Origin: Calditrichales bacterium MX18-03
Lineage (GTDB): Bacteria; Bacillota; Clostridia; Lutisporales; Lutisporaceae
DNA: 64,000 nt
Direction: 5' to 3'
Assembly (NCBI GenBank): GCA_021083345.1
Contig: JAJGRE010000005.1
Span: forward strand, 216,101-280,100
The notes beneath the pieces were generated by a model, which ran no database searches, was not told where the DNA came from, and saw nothing but the letters and a program-made list of their open reading frames with translations. The translations under genes were made by a program, and so were the position numbers. Positions 35,854-44,687 of the stretch are shown in pieces; the stretch's first letter is position 1, and each line of letters starts with the position of its first letter.

Positions 35854-36715
35854 TGCGATTGAACTGCTTCATGATGTCCATACCTGCCTGAAATCCGCTT
35901 TGATAGTCCAATGTCAGCAGGTCAAGGTCCTTGGTCAGCCGCTTGGTGTGGAAGCTTTCCGGGGGATTCACCTCAATGATCCGGATTCCTTGCGGCGGGT
36001 TGCGCATAAAAACGACGGCTTCCTGGTAAGCCTTTGCTCTTTGACCTATAGCATCTGCCAGCCCCGGATAGTTTCTGAAATAGAGCTTGCTGAGGAATTC
36101 GTTGGACTCTGATTTTTTGGTATAAGAGTAAGGACGGGAGCGGATAACCATAATCGTTTTTGCATTGCGTCGATAGGCTTCCAATACCGGGATAGGATCG
36201 GCCAATCCGCCGTCCACACAGTCCAGTTCATTCACCCGCAGGAATTTCCTGTAGAAGATGGGTATCGAGCTGGAGGCTTTCATAATGTCCTCCAAATTCG
36301 TTTTTTCCGGTTTCAGGTAAACCGCTTTTCCGCTGTGGATTTCTGTGACGCCCACATAGTACTCTTTTGGCGTGCTGAATATTTTATCAAGGTCCAGCCG
36401 GATCTCACGGATGGTGATAGCCCAAAGCCAATCCAGGTCAATCAAATGCCCGCCGGTCAGAAACTTCCGCCAACTGATAAAGTCAGGACGGAGGGAGTAA
36501 TCCGTATAAACCTTGAAATTTCGCTGATACATTTCCGCCAGATAGGCTGCAATATTGGTTGCCCCGGCAGAGACACCGATGCATAGGTCAAAGGGGTTGA
36601 ACCTTTGGGTCAGGAAGGCATCCAGGACACCGGTAGAAAAAATGCCTCTCATGGCGCCGCCTTCAACTACCAGTGCAGTTTGTCCGTTATTACTGAGGTT
36701 GTTGTCTGTGTTCAT
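35840..36715 (-). CDS. Patatin-like phospholipase
   Basis: Predicted lipid acyl hydrolase of 291 residues with a Ser-Asp dyad: oxyanion motif EGGAMRGIFSTGVLD (about 20), nucleophile elbow GVSAG (about 50) and DGGLADPIPV (about 155). ATG 36715 is preceded by AAAAGGTGAT. The start is 4 bp from the end of the upstream small membrane protein gene, so the two are likely cotranscribed. Confidence 0.9.
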   Translation of the reverse strand: MNTDNNLSNNGQTALVVEGGAMRGIFSTGVLDAFLTQRFNPFDLCIGVSAGATNIAAYLAEMYQRNFKVYTDYSLRPDFISWRKFLTGGHLIDLDWLWAITIREIRLDLDKIFSTPKEYYVGVTEIHSGKAVYLKPEKTNLEDIMKASSSIPIFYRKFLRVNELDCVDGGLADPIPVLEAYRRNAKTIMVIRSRPYSYTKKSESNEFLSKLYFRNYPGLADAIGQRAKAYQEAVVFMRNPPQGIRIIEVNPPESFHTKRLTKDLDLLTLDYQSGFQAGMDIMKQFNRITAS

Positions 36716-36719
36716 ATAA

Positions 36720-37016
36720 TCACCTTTTAAAGCCAAGTCTTATAATATCCAGAATAAATCCATACAATCCAAAGCTAAGAAGATGCGCAGCATACCAGTA
36801 GATAGATATTGAACCGGATAGACTGCCGGTAGCGATGGAGGGGCCAGGCTGGATAAATGCCTCGGCAAAATGGGTGTACCGCAGATTATTCAGAATAGGG
36901 TTCAACTCGAATAATACGATACCGTGGGAGTCTTGACCTATATAGTGTATATGAATGGTCAATAAGCTTGCAAGTAGAAAATGGAATGTAAAAGACCTGA
37001 AAAAGCGTTTTTTCAT
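36720..37016 (-). CDS. Small membrane protein, unknown function
   Basis: Protein of 98 residues with two hydrophobic segments (FTFHFLLASLLTIHIHYIG at the start and YWYAAHLLSFGLYGFILDII at the end). A GAGAGG ribosome site precedes the ATG. Not recognised; its tight linkage to the patatin gene suggests a shared transcript. Confidence 0.6.
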   Translation of the reverse strand: MKKRFFRSFTFHFLLASLLTIHIHYIGQDSHGIVLFELNPILNNLRYTHFAEAFIQPGPSIATGSLSGSISIYWYAAHLLSFGLYGFILDIIRLGFKR

Positions 37017-37055
37017 TATCTGCCTCTCTGACGTTATTTGACCGGGGTTAGCATT

Positions 37056-37357
37056 CTAATTATGCTGTTCCAAACCCATGAAATGGCTCAGCGTATCCCA
37101 TTCCCCCATGTCTATCTCTCGGAGTTCTTCCTTAATGATGACATCGGTATTAAGGTACTTGTTGATTATTCCGGCAGTCTGCATGACTCGGATTAAATCA
37201 CTGGCATACACGATATCGATATGTAATTTTTTAGCCGCCTGCCTAATAATTCCGCTTGCTGCTTTCCCATTTCGTTGATCTCCTTATCAACGGCGCCTTG
37301 GTATTTTCCGTCTCTGTTGATATTCGTTTGACCATGCCGAACCCAATATAGATACAT
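37056..37357 (-). pseudogene. Histidine phosphatase family remnant, frameshifted and truncated
   Basis: ATG 37357, with AAAGGA upstream, begins MYLYWVRHGQTNINRDGKYQ, the RHG catalytic start of the phosphoglycerate-mutase-like phosphatase family. The frame closes after about 54 codons. Reading resumes in another frame as DIVYASDLIRVMQTAG and ELREIDMGEWDTL, so one base is missing in the A run (T6 on the plus strand, 37227-37232). The second part ends at 37056, about half the usual length. A homopolymer sequencing error could explain the shift but not the truncation. Confidence 0.8.
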
Positions 37358-37372
37358 AATCTTAATTCCTTT

Positions 37373-38221
37373 CTATAACAAGCTATTGATTCTTTGGACA
37401 ACCGGTTGAAAGACGGTATCCAGAGACTCATTGAAAATAAGGTGGGCGTCGGTGTCAAATACCACAAGTTCCTTAGGCTCAGCTTTGATCCGCTCAAACA
37501 CCTTCTTTGTATAGTCCAACGAGAAAAGACGGTCTCCTTTTGAAGCAAAAATGACCACAGGACATTGAATTGACCCGTCCGTTACCCCGTGCAAATCTGC
37601 AGTGAACAAACTGTACAAAAAGCAGACCGGGTATTTTTTCAAATTCAGCGGATCGTCAAAGAACCTGATTCTCCAGGCATCTTCAAGAAAAACCTTCTTC
37701 AGATCCAGATAAAGCTGTACCGGCAGTTGCAGGGTCGGCAGCAGCTTTGCCCCAGACTTCATCAGACCTTTGACAAGAGAATAAGACCATAAAGGGAAAC
37801 GGGTAATTCCGATGGACTCTTTCAGCTCCGGCAGCATGACATTATGGGAGAATACGGCTTTGATCCGCTTATCCCGAGCGGCTGCCGCAACGGCAAGAAT
37901 CCCGCCCTGGCTTGTTCCCAGAACGCCGATACGGCCATTGAAGTTCTTTTCTGCGAAGGTTATTGCGTCGGCAGTATTCTCCAGCATATCCGAAAAAGAG
38001 TAATCCTTAATACTCCGGCTGCTTTTTCCGTGTCCGGTAAAGTGGACACCGATTACGTTGATTCCCGAGGCTGCCAGCCTTTCCAGGAAGTCGCTCCAGT
38101 AGCCGGGATAACCCATGGTGGCAGGTAAAAATACAATACACGGATTGCTTCTGCCGGTATCCCATATGGAAAGTGCAATTTCACACTGGCCGGATTGAAT
38201 GTATTCTTCTCGATATGACAT
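37373..38221 (-). CDS. Alpha/beta hydrolase
   Basis: Hydrolase of 282 residues. The nucleophile elbow is GTSQGG (about 102), the acid is probably in the segment before VVFDTDAHLIF, and the His is in that DAH. The region HFTGHGKSS near residue 60 is the usual oxyanion side. Start 38221 has GGGAGG upstream. The substrate is not predictable. Confidence 0.85.
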   Translation of the reverse strand: MSYREEYIQSGQCEIALSIWDTGRSNPCIVFLPATMGYPGYWSDFLERLAASGINVIGVHFTGHGKSSRSIKDYSFSDMLENTADAITFAEKNFNGRIGVLGTSQGGILAVAAAARDKRIKAVFSHNVMLPELKESIGITRFPLWSYSLVKGLMKSGAKLLPTLQLPVQLYLDLKKVFLEDAWRIRFFDDPLNLKKYPVCFLYSLFTADLHGVTDGSIQCPVVIFASKGDRLFSLDYTKKVFERIKAEPKELVVFDTDAHLIFNESLDTVFQPVVQRINSLL

Positions 38222-38310
38222 GATGACCTCCCAATGCTAAGTTTATGATAACCTTTCAGAGCTCATTTCGCCCTGCTACTCCCAAAACGCCCTTGCATAA
38301 ATCACCAAGG

Positions 38311-38922
38311 CTATTTTCTCCCGGTCATCAGGAATAGACAATACTTGACTTTAGCATCTTCAATCAGTTTATAATCGTTATAGAACACATGTGATGCGAC
38401 GCTGCTGAAGCCTATTCTCGCGAGGACCTTTTCCAGCTTAACCGGATCAAATCCGTTGTGGCCTGTGAAGTCCTTTTCCTGCTTGTGAAAGCTTCCGTCA
38501 TCCTCAACTAATTCAACAATGCATAAATAGCCGCCAGGGTTCAATAAATCATATAAGTGTCCGATAGTTGCAGCTATATCAAGAATATGGTGCAATGCCA
38601 TGGACGTGTAGATCACATCATATTTATCAAGTGATGTTGTGTCACGATTGATGTCCAACTGCCGTGCAGTCATATTCAAAGCACCTGACTGCAAAATCTT
38701 CTGATTGAGCCTGTCGATCATACCCGAAGATGTATCAACCAAAGTGATATGCTTGAACCTGTCATGCAGATTAAAGCTCACAAGGCCGGTTCCGCAGCCA
38801 AACTCCATGGCCGTATGATGCTTTTCTATTCGTATTGACCTCAGAATCTCATCCGCAATGGTTTTGGACCGGGTTATTCTTCTTTCATTATCCCAGTTGG
38901 CTGCTTCAACATTAAAGTCCAT
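38311..38922 (-). CDS. Class I SAM-dependent methyltransferase
   Basis: Methyltransferase of 203 residues with motif I MEFGCGTGLVSFNL (about 39), motif II acidic end TLVDTSSGM and motif IV DVIYTSMALHHI. GGGAGG precedes ATG. A small-molecule acceptor is likely, but its identity is unknown. Confidence 0.87.
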   Translation of the reverse strand: MDFNVEAANWDNERRITRSKTIADEILRSIRIEKHHTAMEFGCGTGLVSFNLHDRFKHITLVDTSSGMIDRLNQKILQSGALNMTARQLDINRDTTSLDKYDVIYTSMALHHILDIAATIGHLYDLLNPGGYLCIVELVEDDGSFHKQEKDFTGHNGFDPVKLEKVLARIGFSSVASHVFYNDYKLIEDAKVKYCLFLMTGRK

Positions 38923-38959
38923 TGATTTCCTCCCATGTATGATTTCTTCGGACTAAACG

Positions 38960-39763
38960 CTAGGTAAGTCCATATCCGCTTTCAATAAGCTTCGTCAGCT
39001 TGGATAGGGCTCTGACGGCAGGTGCCCCATCTATAACATCGTGGTCCACCATAGCCGTCATATGAAGATACTCTCTTATTTGTATCGTGTTATCGACGAC
39101 GCCGGGCTTTTTTATAACAGAGCCGATTGCAAAACACAGAGGGTGAACGCTGACGGGTATTACCCATCCACTGATTCTGCCCACCATGCCAAGAGAGGTG
39201 ATCATGACGGTTCCCATGTTCTGCTTGGTTAGATAGGGGCTGCTGATAATAAAACGCCAGATGAACCTTCTGAGGAAACCGGGCATGCTGGAGTACGCTC
39301 TCATCAGAAAATCATTCTTCCGTTCGCCTAATACATAATCTTCCGCACCCTCAATGGACTGCTGCTGTCCGACTCTTGTCTCGTTCAAAATATCGGAGAT
39401 GGTTTTTTTGTTTGACTTCCGAATCACGCAGGGGAGGGGTACTTTTTTTCCGTCCACTTCCCTTTCGATCACAATGGATATATCGATGTCGTCGAACAAG
39501 ACAATTTTTTTCCTGCCTTTTCTGATCCCGTGAAGCGGCTTGAATTCCTCCACCGAGCGGCTGATGCACTTGATCAGCCAAGCGTTGAAGGAAACCGCTT
39601 CGCCAAGCTTCTTTTTCTCCCGGATCAGCTTCCGGGCTTCTGTTACATCCAGCTCGATCAATGCCATTATATGATGCTTTTTCTTTCCCATGATGCCGAT
39701 ATCGACGGTTCCAACTCTGCTTGAGGGAAAGACTTCTACTTTGTAATTACCTGGGTTTTTCAA
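38960..39763 (-). CDS. 2-oxoacid dehydrogenase acyltransferase (E2) catalytic-domain protein
   Basis: Protein of 267 residues with the chloramphenicol-acetyltransferase-like E2 fold but no lipoyl or E1/E3-binding domain. The catalytic region reads MVDHDVIDGAPAVRAL (DHxxxDG), with VMITSLGMVG upstream. Stand-alone forms occur in Firmicutes and are of unknown substrate; acyl transfer from CoA is the family reaction. Confidence 0.82.
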   Translation of the reverse strand: MKNPGNYKVEVFPSSRVGTVDIGIMGKKKHHIMALIELDVTEARKLIREKKKLGEAVSFNAWLIKCISRSVEEFKPLHGIRKGRKKIVLFDDIDISIVIEREVDGKKVPLPCVIRKSNKKTISDILNETRVGQQQSIEGAEDYVLGERKNDFLMRAYSSMPGFLRRFIWRFIISSPYLTKQNMGTVMITSLGMVGRISGWVIPVSVHPLCFAIGSVIKKPGVVDNTIQIREYLHMTAMVDHDVIDGAPAVRALSKLTKLIESGYGLT

Positions 39764-39861
39764 TGTATCCCTCCTAGACTCAGATTCTGGGTTGTTCCTT
39801 ATTTACCCTGTATAGCCACTCTTCAACTGTCTTAATTCAGTTCCTTGGGGCAAACGATGTG

Positions 39862-40338
39862 CTAATACGCATCCCGGGTTTTTCTTAAACGCTCCCATAG
39901 ACCTATCCGATTTCCCCACTCTTTGATCAAAGCATGTCCTTCAGGGGTTTTCCAGTCCTTTTCAATCTCAAGGTGACAGGTTTGTCCCAAGCCAATCCGT
40001 TCATGATGGCAGAACCGGCACTCAAGAGGCATCAAGCCTGTGGCATGCAACTCGCACAAGCCATCCTTGAGAAAATTGCAGCCTTTATCGGCATAGAGGT
40101 TCAAGGCAATACCGCCCTCACATCCCCTAAAAGCAGGGGAGATAACCCCATAAGTCAACTCAGGAGCAATTTCAAGCATCATCCTATCGGCGTACCCCTC
40201 GCTTATGGCTCTCTGTGCTTCTTCAACCGTCCACCAACCTGGGCGTCGGCAATATCCCTGGCATATGTCACAGCTGCACGGCTCCGAAGGGGGGAATTTC
40301 TCTTTCAGGGATTTTTCTTTTTTTCCTTTCTTTTTCAT
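39862..40338 (-). CDS. YkgJ-like cysteine-cluster protein
   Basis: Protein of 158 residues with a Lys-rich start and a Cys pattern of metal-binding type: CSCDICQGYCRRPGW, GCNFLKDGLCELHATG, LECRFCHH and CHLE. It resembles YkgJ-type zinc/iron-chelating proteins. GGTGAT precedes the ATG. The function is unknown. It lies 6 bp from the DUF3795 gene upstream, so they probably share an operon. Confidence 0.7.
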   Translation of the reverse strand: MKKKGKKEKSLKEKFPPSEPCSCDICQGYCRRPGWWTVEEAQRAISEGYADRMMLEIAPELTYGVISPAFRGCEGGIALNLYADKGCNFLKDGLCELHATGLMPLECRFCHHERIGLGQTCHLEIEKDWKTPEGHALIKEWGNRIGLWERLRKTRDAY

Positions 40339-40344
40339 TCTATA

Positions 40345-40746
40345 TCACCGCTCTTTTTTACAGTGAAGACAGAAGCTTCGATGAACGCACAGCACTTCAC
40401 CGCATTGCCTGCATTTCCACTTTTCATTCTCATTATTTATGAACTGGTCAAATCCATGCTTCTGAATGTCATTCAGATTGCCAATGAGGCTTAATGAATA
40501 TTTTTCTATATACCTTTTGTTAAGACGTTTCAGCCTTGTGCATGGGAACTTGGGACAATCAAAGCAATAGGAAAATGTCGAGTCATTGAACTTGTCGCAA
40601 TGCTTGATACGGCACTTAAGGCAATATTGAGGCTTGTTGCAATCAACGCTTAAGCAGCCGGGGCATTTATTCTTTTTTCTTAAATATGCCAAACATACAC
40701 CGCAGTTAATACCGCAGGGCGCAATTAACGCATTGAAAAATGCCAT
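40345..40746 (-). CDS. DUF3795 family cysteine-rich protein (copy 1)
   Basis: Protein of 133 residues starting IAPCGINCGVCLAYL. About eighteen Cys are arranged as CxxxCxxC-type and CxxC-type pairs (CPGCLSVDC, CLKCRIKHC, CFDCPKFPC, CRQCGEVLC, CLHC), ending in a zinc-ribbon-like pair. The family's role is unknown; metal or Fe-S binding is likely. It has a close paralogue at 56399-56809. GGAGGGG precedes ATG 40746. Confidence 0.8.
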   Translation of the reverse strand: MAFFNALIAPCGINCGVCLAYLRKKNKCPGCLSVDCNKPQYCLKCRIKHCDKFNDSTFSYCFDCPKFPCTRLKRLNKRYIEKYSLSLIGNLNDIQKHGFDQFINNENEKWKCRQCGEVLCVHRSFCLHCKKER

Positions 40747-40761
40747 TTGATTCCCCTCCCG

Positions 40762-41040
40762 TCAACGAGTGCACAGAAAGTCACTATACAATTCAACAAG
40801 CGATTGAAGGATCAGCAGGCTATCCTTGACGTTCTCTGATTCCAGTCCATGATCCGCATCAGGGATCCCGATTATCTTTCTTTCATCAAAAAACAGGAAC
40901 TGGCTTGCCATCGCCTTATTGAACAAATGGTCCTTGGTTCCATAAACAGCGATACATTGTGTAGAATTAATATAAGGGATGGTGTCCTGGAGCGGTGTCA
41001 AGAAGATATGGCGAATGGGACTTTCCAGCCGCTTGTGCAC
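40762..41040 (-). pseudogene. 5'-truncated alpha/beta hydrolase remnant
   Basis: The frame gives only the C-terminal part of a hydrolase: CIAVYGTKDHLFN carries the acid loop and IPDADHGLE the catalytic His. The upstream frame is open for about 20 codons (GVGKVKRNAGEVHKRL) but reaches a stop at the end of the GNAT gene, and the nucleophile half is missing. A GTG at 41040 exists without a good ribosome site. Probably a remnant left by deletion. Confidence 0.7.
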
Positions 41041-41066
41041 TTCACCGGCATTGCGTTTTACCTTTC

Positions 41067-41621
41067 CTACTCCAGATCTTCATGCAGAATAGCGTACATG
41101 TCGCTGTCTTCAAAGCCAACATGGCTCAGATACTTTTGACGCATTCTTCCTTCATACTGCATGCCTGCATTCCGCATGACCTTGCCTGAGGCCATATTAT
41201 TGACAGAGTGATAGGCTTCGATCCGATTGAAATTTACTGCTGTCAGCCCAAATCGGAGTACGGTTTTCAAAGCCTCAGAAATGATCCCCTGGCCCCAATA
41301 TTGTCTTCCCAGACAATAGGCGACTTCACCACACCTGTCATACTCATTGGCGCATATCAGAACAATATTGCCGATGGGGGTATCCGTACCCTTCAATACA
41401 ATAGCCCAGTGATAAGTGCTTAAGCTATTGTATTTTTCAATTCTGTTCAGCAGTACATTTCTAGTCTCATCAATGCTTTTGTGAGCGGTCCACCTCATAT
41501 ACTTGGCAACCTCTGCGTCGCAGGCCCAATTATTGTACATGGCCTCTGCATCGTCCAACGTGAACTTGCGTAGGATCAGCCTTTCACTTTCCAGTATAAC
41601 GGTTCCTTTGTGTTGCAGCAT
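41067..41621 (-). CDS. GNAT acetyltransferase, RimJ/RimL type
   Basis: Acetyltransferase of 184 residues: LESERLILRKFTLDDAEAMY is the RimJ/RimL start, and YCLGRQYWGQGIISEAL contains the acetyl-CoA loop (Q/RxxGxG/A-like). ATG 41621 has AGGGAG upstream; a TTG lies 9 bases earlier. The substrate is unknown; protein N-terminal or drug acetylation is usual. Confidence 0.87.
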   Translation of the reverse strand: MLQHKGTVILESERLILRKFTLDDAEAMYNNWACDAEVAKYMRWTAHKSIDETRNVLLNRIEKYNSLSTYHWAIVLKGTDTPIGNIVLICANEYDRCGEVAYCLGRQYWGQGIISEALKTVLRFGLTAVNFNRIEAYHSVNNMASGKVMRNAGMQYEGRMRQKYLSHVGFEDSDMYAILHEDLE

Positions 41622-41635
41622 CTTAATCAACTCCC

Positions 41636-42337
41636 TTATATCTCGGTTATTTTCAAATATCTTCTGACTAAGGATTTCGCCAATGACTCTGATGAATCAA
41701 TTATATTCAGTCCAAGCTCGGCGTATGAACTCAAAGTGCTCAAATCAGTACATGCGAGGATGATGCTGTCCATGCGCTGCTCCCTAGCCTCACTGATCAG
41801 CTCATTCCAAAGCGTGAGGATATGCCCCCTATCCTTTTTCAACTTTATTGCGCCAATAAGCTCATCTACTTTGGATTGCCACTGCTCAAGGAAAACAAAT
41901 TCATGCCCTGCTGACAGAATTCCCTTTTGATACAGCTCTGACTTTACTGTTGTTTGAGTGGCAAAGATAGTGATGCGCTGCTTCAGATTGGGCAAACAGC
42001 TGACAGTTTCTTCTACGATATTGAGCAGCGGAGTACCGATAGAATTTTTCAGATCCTCATAATAAATGTGAGCGGAATTGCAAGGCATGGCAATAAAGCC
42101 GGCTCCTGCTGACTCCAGCTTTCTTAAGCCCTCGATGATGGTTGCCCTCATCAAAGGGTGATCTATTTCCTTATCGATATAAAACGGAGTTGGAAGGGAG
42201 TATATGATAATGTGCGGATAATCCATATCATATTTGGCGCCATACTGCACCTGGCACTGATCGAGAACCAACTCCAAAAACGGCGTGGTGGACCGGGGGC
42301 CCATACCGGCTAGTATCCCGATGATTTTCTGTTCCAT
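41636..42337 (-). CDS. Aspartate/glutamate racemase family protein
   Basis: Protein of 233 residues. The two catalytic Cys are in AMPCNSAHIYY (about 84) and ILACTDLS (about 194, where racemases usually read CTEL). IGILAGMGPRST is the typical N-terminus. Asp/Glu racemase or a related amino-acid enzyme. ATG 42337 is chosen because GGAGG sits 5 bases upstream; an earlier ATG at 42349 overlaps that site. Confidence 0.85.
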   Translation of the reverse strand: MEQKIIGILAGMGPRSTTPFLELVLDQCQVQYGAKYDMDYPHIIIYSLPTPFYIDKEIDHPLMRATIIEGLRKLESAGAGFIAMPCNSAHIYYEDLKNSIGTPLLNIVEETVSCLPNLKQRITIFATQTTVKSELYQKGILSAGHEFVFLEQWQSKVDELIGAIKLKKDRGHILTLWNELISEAREQRMDSIILACTDLSTLSSYAELGLNIIDSSESLAKSLVRRYLKITEI

Positions 42338-42349
42338 GGCAACCTCCAT

Positions 42350-42727
42350 CTATTTCAGTAAAAAATATCTGCGCTTTCTATAAGTGTAAGCAAGAACGAT
42401 AACTGACCATAAAGCATTCCCATAGAAAAGCTGTGCATTGAATTTTGTTGACAAATACAAGCTAATTACCAGGAAAAAGATGCTATAGATGATCATAAGC
42501 CAATATCCCCATTTCTCCAGCCTAAGGTAACCGTAAGCCAGGATAAAAGCTAAAGCGGCGATAAGCATCTTTGCTAAGCTTTCTGGGACACCAGGCACCC
42601 CAAACCGTTCCGCAATTCCGAATTCCCCTATCCTTGAGTTGGTTAACAAGGTCAACAGGAGAACAATCGCTCCCAAAATATAAAAATAACCTATGAAAGT
42701 AATCCCAAAGGGACTTTTAGGTTCCAT
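42350..42727 (-). CDS. Small membrane protein, unknown
   Basis: Protein of 125 residues with about four membrane segments (FGITFIGYFYILGAIVLLLT, MLIAALAFILAYGYL, YWLMIIYSIFFLVISLYL and a last one). No domain recognised. GGGGAGG precedes ATG 42727; the frame extends to 42745, where it touches the NUDIX stop, so the genes are coupled. Confidence 0.65.
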   Translation of the reverse strand: MEPKSPFGITFIGYFYILGAIVLLLTLLTNSRIGEFGIAERFGVPGVPESLAKMLIAALAFILAYGYLRLEKWGYWLMIIYSIFFLVISLYLSTKFNAQLFYGNALWSVIVLAYTYRKRRYFLLK

Positions 42728-42744
42728 CAGCGTGAACCTCCCCA

Positions 42745-43224
42745 TTAAATAATGCTCCGCTCCTTAAGTTCATCAAATCTGGATAGAAACTCCTCAACAA
42801 TTCCCGCTATAGGAGATGCTAGATTTGAAGGGAGCTTATCCAGCGGGAAAAAGCGGGCATCCCGGCCTTCATTCAAGTCAACAAGGATTTCTCCCGAAAA
42901 ATCCTTACAAATAAAGGTGGTAGTCACATTATATACTTCATTTCCGTCAGGGTACTTGTAGTATAGGTGTTCGCCGGAATACACATTGAAGAGAACTAAT
43001 TTCCCGCATAACAAGCCGACTTCCTCAAGCACTTCCCGCCTGGCGTTCTGCTCCAGGCTTTCGCCCAGCTCCATAGCACCACCGGGCAAACCCCACCAAT
43101 CCCGGTCTACTCGATGATGCAGCAGGATCTGGTCATGCTCATTCAGCAGAATCACATTTGCGCCGCACATGATGATGGGCCGTGTACCTACCAACTTCCT
43201 TAAATCGCCAATATAATTCGCCAA
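42745..43224 (-). CDS. NUDIX hydrolase
   Basis: Protein of 159 residues. The Nudix box is complete: GGAMELGESLEQNARREVLE then EVG, matching GX5EX7REUXEEXGU. It cleaves a nucleoside diphosphate linked to another group; the substrate is not specified. The start is TTG at 43222-43224 with AGGAGG 10 bases upstream. Confidence 0.9.
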   Translation of the reverse strand: MANYIGDLRKLVGTRPIIMCGANVILLNEHDQILLHHRVDRDWWGLPGGAMELGESLEQNARREVLEEVGLLCGKLVLFNVYSGEHLYYKYPDGNEVYNVTTTFICKDFSGEILVDLNEGRDARFFPLDKLPSNLASPIAGIVEEFLSRFDELKERSII

Positions 43225-43245
43225 GTCTATCGAACCTCCTCTTGC

Positions 43246-43791
43246 CTATAAGTTAATCCAATATCTGTGCATCAGCTTATTCTTGCTTTCGTTGAAGATT
43301 TCAGATTCAAAAACGCCACCGTTGCTTTCAATGATTTTGATTGAACCACTATTATCATGGTCACAGGTCAGCAACAGCTTATCCAACCCTAGCAGCCGAG
43401 CTTTTTCAAGACCCAAACGAAGGATGTCCCTCCCATATCCCTTGTTCCGGTGTAAAGGGGAGATGTCATAGCCAATGTGGCCGGCATATTGCCGGACATA
43501 CTCATTTTCCATGGAAGTTCTGATCCTTATGACGCCGAGGATTTTTTGCTCAGAATCGGTTAACCAGAATGTATGATACGGGACCCAGTCTTCCGGGACA
43601 TTGATTCCCTGCGCATAGTTATGTAGTGAGTCTACATATTGCTCAAACCCATCCAGGGACTCCTTGTACAGATTATAGTAATCTGTCTCGCTTGATCTCT
43701 CATAACCGGACACCATCGTAAAAAATCCGTCTCTGTACAGAACATCCGGTTCAGCTAAAAAAATCGTATTAATCAAATCGTTTACCCCCAT
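43246..43791 (-). CDS. GNAT acetyltransferase
   Basis: Acetyltransferase of 181 residues. DISPLHRNKGYGRDILRLGL holds the acetyl-CoA loop (RxxGxG as RNKGYG), followed by LLTCDHDNSGSIKIIESNGG, the usual GNAT end. Its start overlaps the histidinol-phosphatase-like gene by 23 bp and its ribosome site is weak; a TTG further in is possible. Confidence 0.83.
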   Translation of the reverse strand: MGVNDLINTIFLAEPDVLYRDGFFTMVSGYERSSETDYYNLYKESLDGFEQYVDSLHNYAQGINVPEDWVPYHTFWLTDSEQKILGVIRIRTSMENEYVRQYAGHIGYDISPLHRNKGYGRDILRLGLEKARLLGLDKLLLTCDHDNSGSIKIIESNGGVFESEIFNESKNKLMHRYWINL

Positions 43792-44569
43792 CTTGAAGCA
43801 TTTCGCTTAAATCAACTATGTTCTCACCTGTGTGCTCTGGTCTGTGTGCATCGGATGCAGTCAAAATTTTGACACCATACTCTTTGAACACCTTCAGCAT
43901 ACATGTGTTCATGCCTTTCTCCCCGTGGCCGTAGTTTAGTGCCAGGCCACCGCTGTGTTCTGCATACATGCCGGCTTTGTTCAACGCAGCAGCTAAATTT
44001 ATATACGTATCATCCAAGGAAAAAGTTGGATAGTGCCCAAAACATTTTATGGAGTCAGGGTGTGCTGCCCCGCTAAACATACCTGTATGGATCATCTCGA
44101 GCATGATTTCATAATAGCGATGATAGGCACCATCTACATTGATACCCCTCCAAAATTCTGCTTTATGGTCAAACCCCCAGTTATCAATGAAATGAACGGA
44201 ACCAACAACAAAATCCCATCGGTATTGCTTTATGATGCTTTCCAATAGGGTTCCGGTTTCGGGTATGTAGCAGGCTTCCAGGCCAAACTTGACTAAAATG
44301 GGGAAGCAGCAGCCTCTGATCTGTTCGATAAAGGCTGCATAGGACTCAATGGAGGCAGTCATTTTACCGGAAAGCCAGTTCCTTTGATATTCATTGTAGT
44401 TTTCAATCGGCTTGTACATTTGCTTGAACTCATGAAATTGGTGCGTATGCTCGAGAAGATAGATCTCTGAAAGTCCCTTTTTCTGTGCCTGGCTTACAAA
44501 GCTGTCAATGAGCTCCATTGAGTATTTGCCGCTATTACTTTGGAAAAGGTGTATATGTGCATCAATCAT
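43769..44569 (-). CDS. PHP-type histidinol phosphatase (HisK/HisJ family)
   Basis: Metal-dependent phosphoesterase of 266 residues with PHP motifs: DAHIH at the start, LEHTH (about 41), GLEACY, GSVHF, AHPDSIK and SDAHRPEH near the end. HisJ removes phosphate from histidinol phosphate, but with no his genes nearby a different phosphoester is possible. AGGAAT precedes ATG 44569. Confidence 0.85.
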   Translation of the reverse strand: MIDAHIHLFQSNSGKYSMELIDSFVSQAQKKGLSEIYLLEHTHQFHEFKQMYKPIENYNEYQRNWLSGKMTASIESYAAFIEQIRGCCFPILVKFGLEACYIPETGTLLESIIKQYRWDFVVGSVHFIDNWGFDHKAEFWRGINVDGAYHRYYEIMLEMIHTGMFSGAAHPDSIKCFGHYPTFSLDDTYINLAAALNKAGMYAEHSGGLALNYGHGEKGMNTCMLKVFKEYGVKILTASDAHRPEHTGENIVDLSEMLQDGGKRFD

Positions 44570-44619
44570 TTTTATTCCTCACTCGTTTTTTGAGATTAGA
44601 TATTCGATTGCCCGACTAA

Positions 44620-44650
44620 AATAAATGCTGCCATGGACGGCAGCTTTATT
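44620..44650 (-). terminator. Terminator-like hairpin after the CPBP gene
   Basis: GCTGCC (44627-44632), loop ATGGAC, GGCAGC (44639-44644), flanked by A/T runs that give a T tract on the minus strand. The loop and form match hairpins beside attC-like sites at 58-64 kb (for example 63877-63894, which shares CCATGGACGG). Confidence 0.65.
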
Positions 44651-44687
44651 GTTCTATCATGTAAAAATAAATTATTAAGCCGTCATA

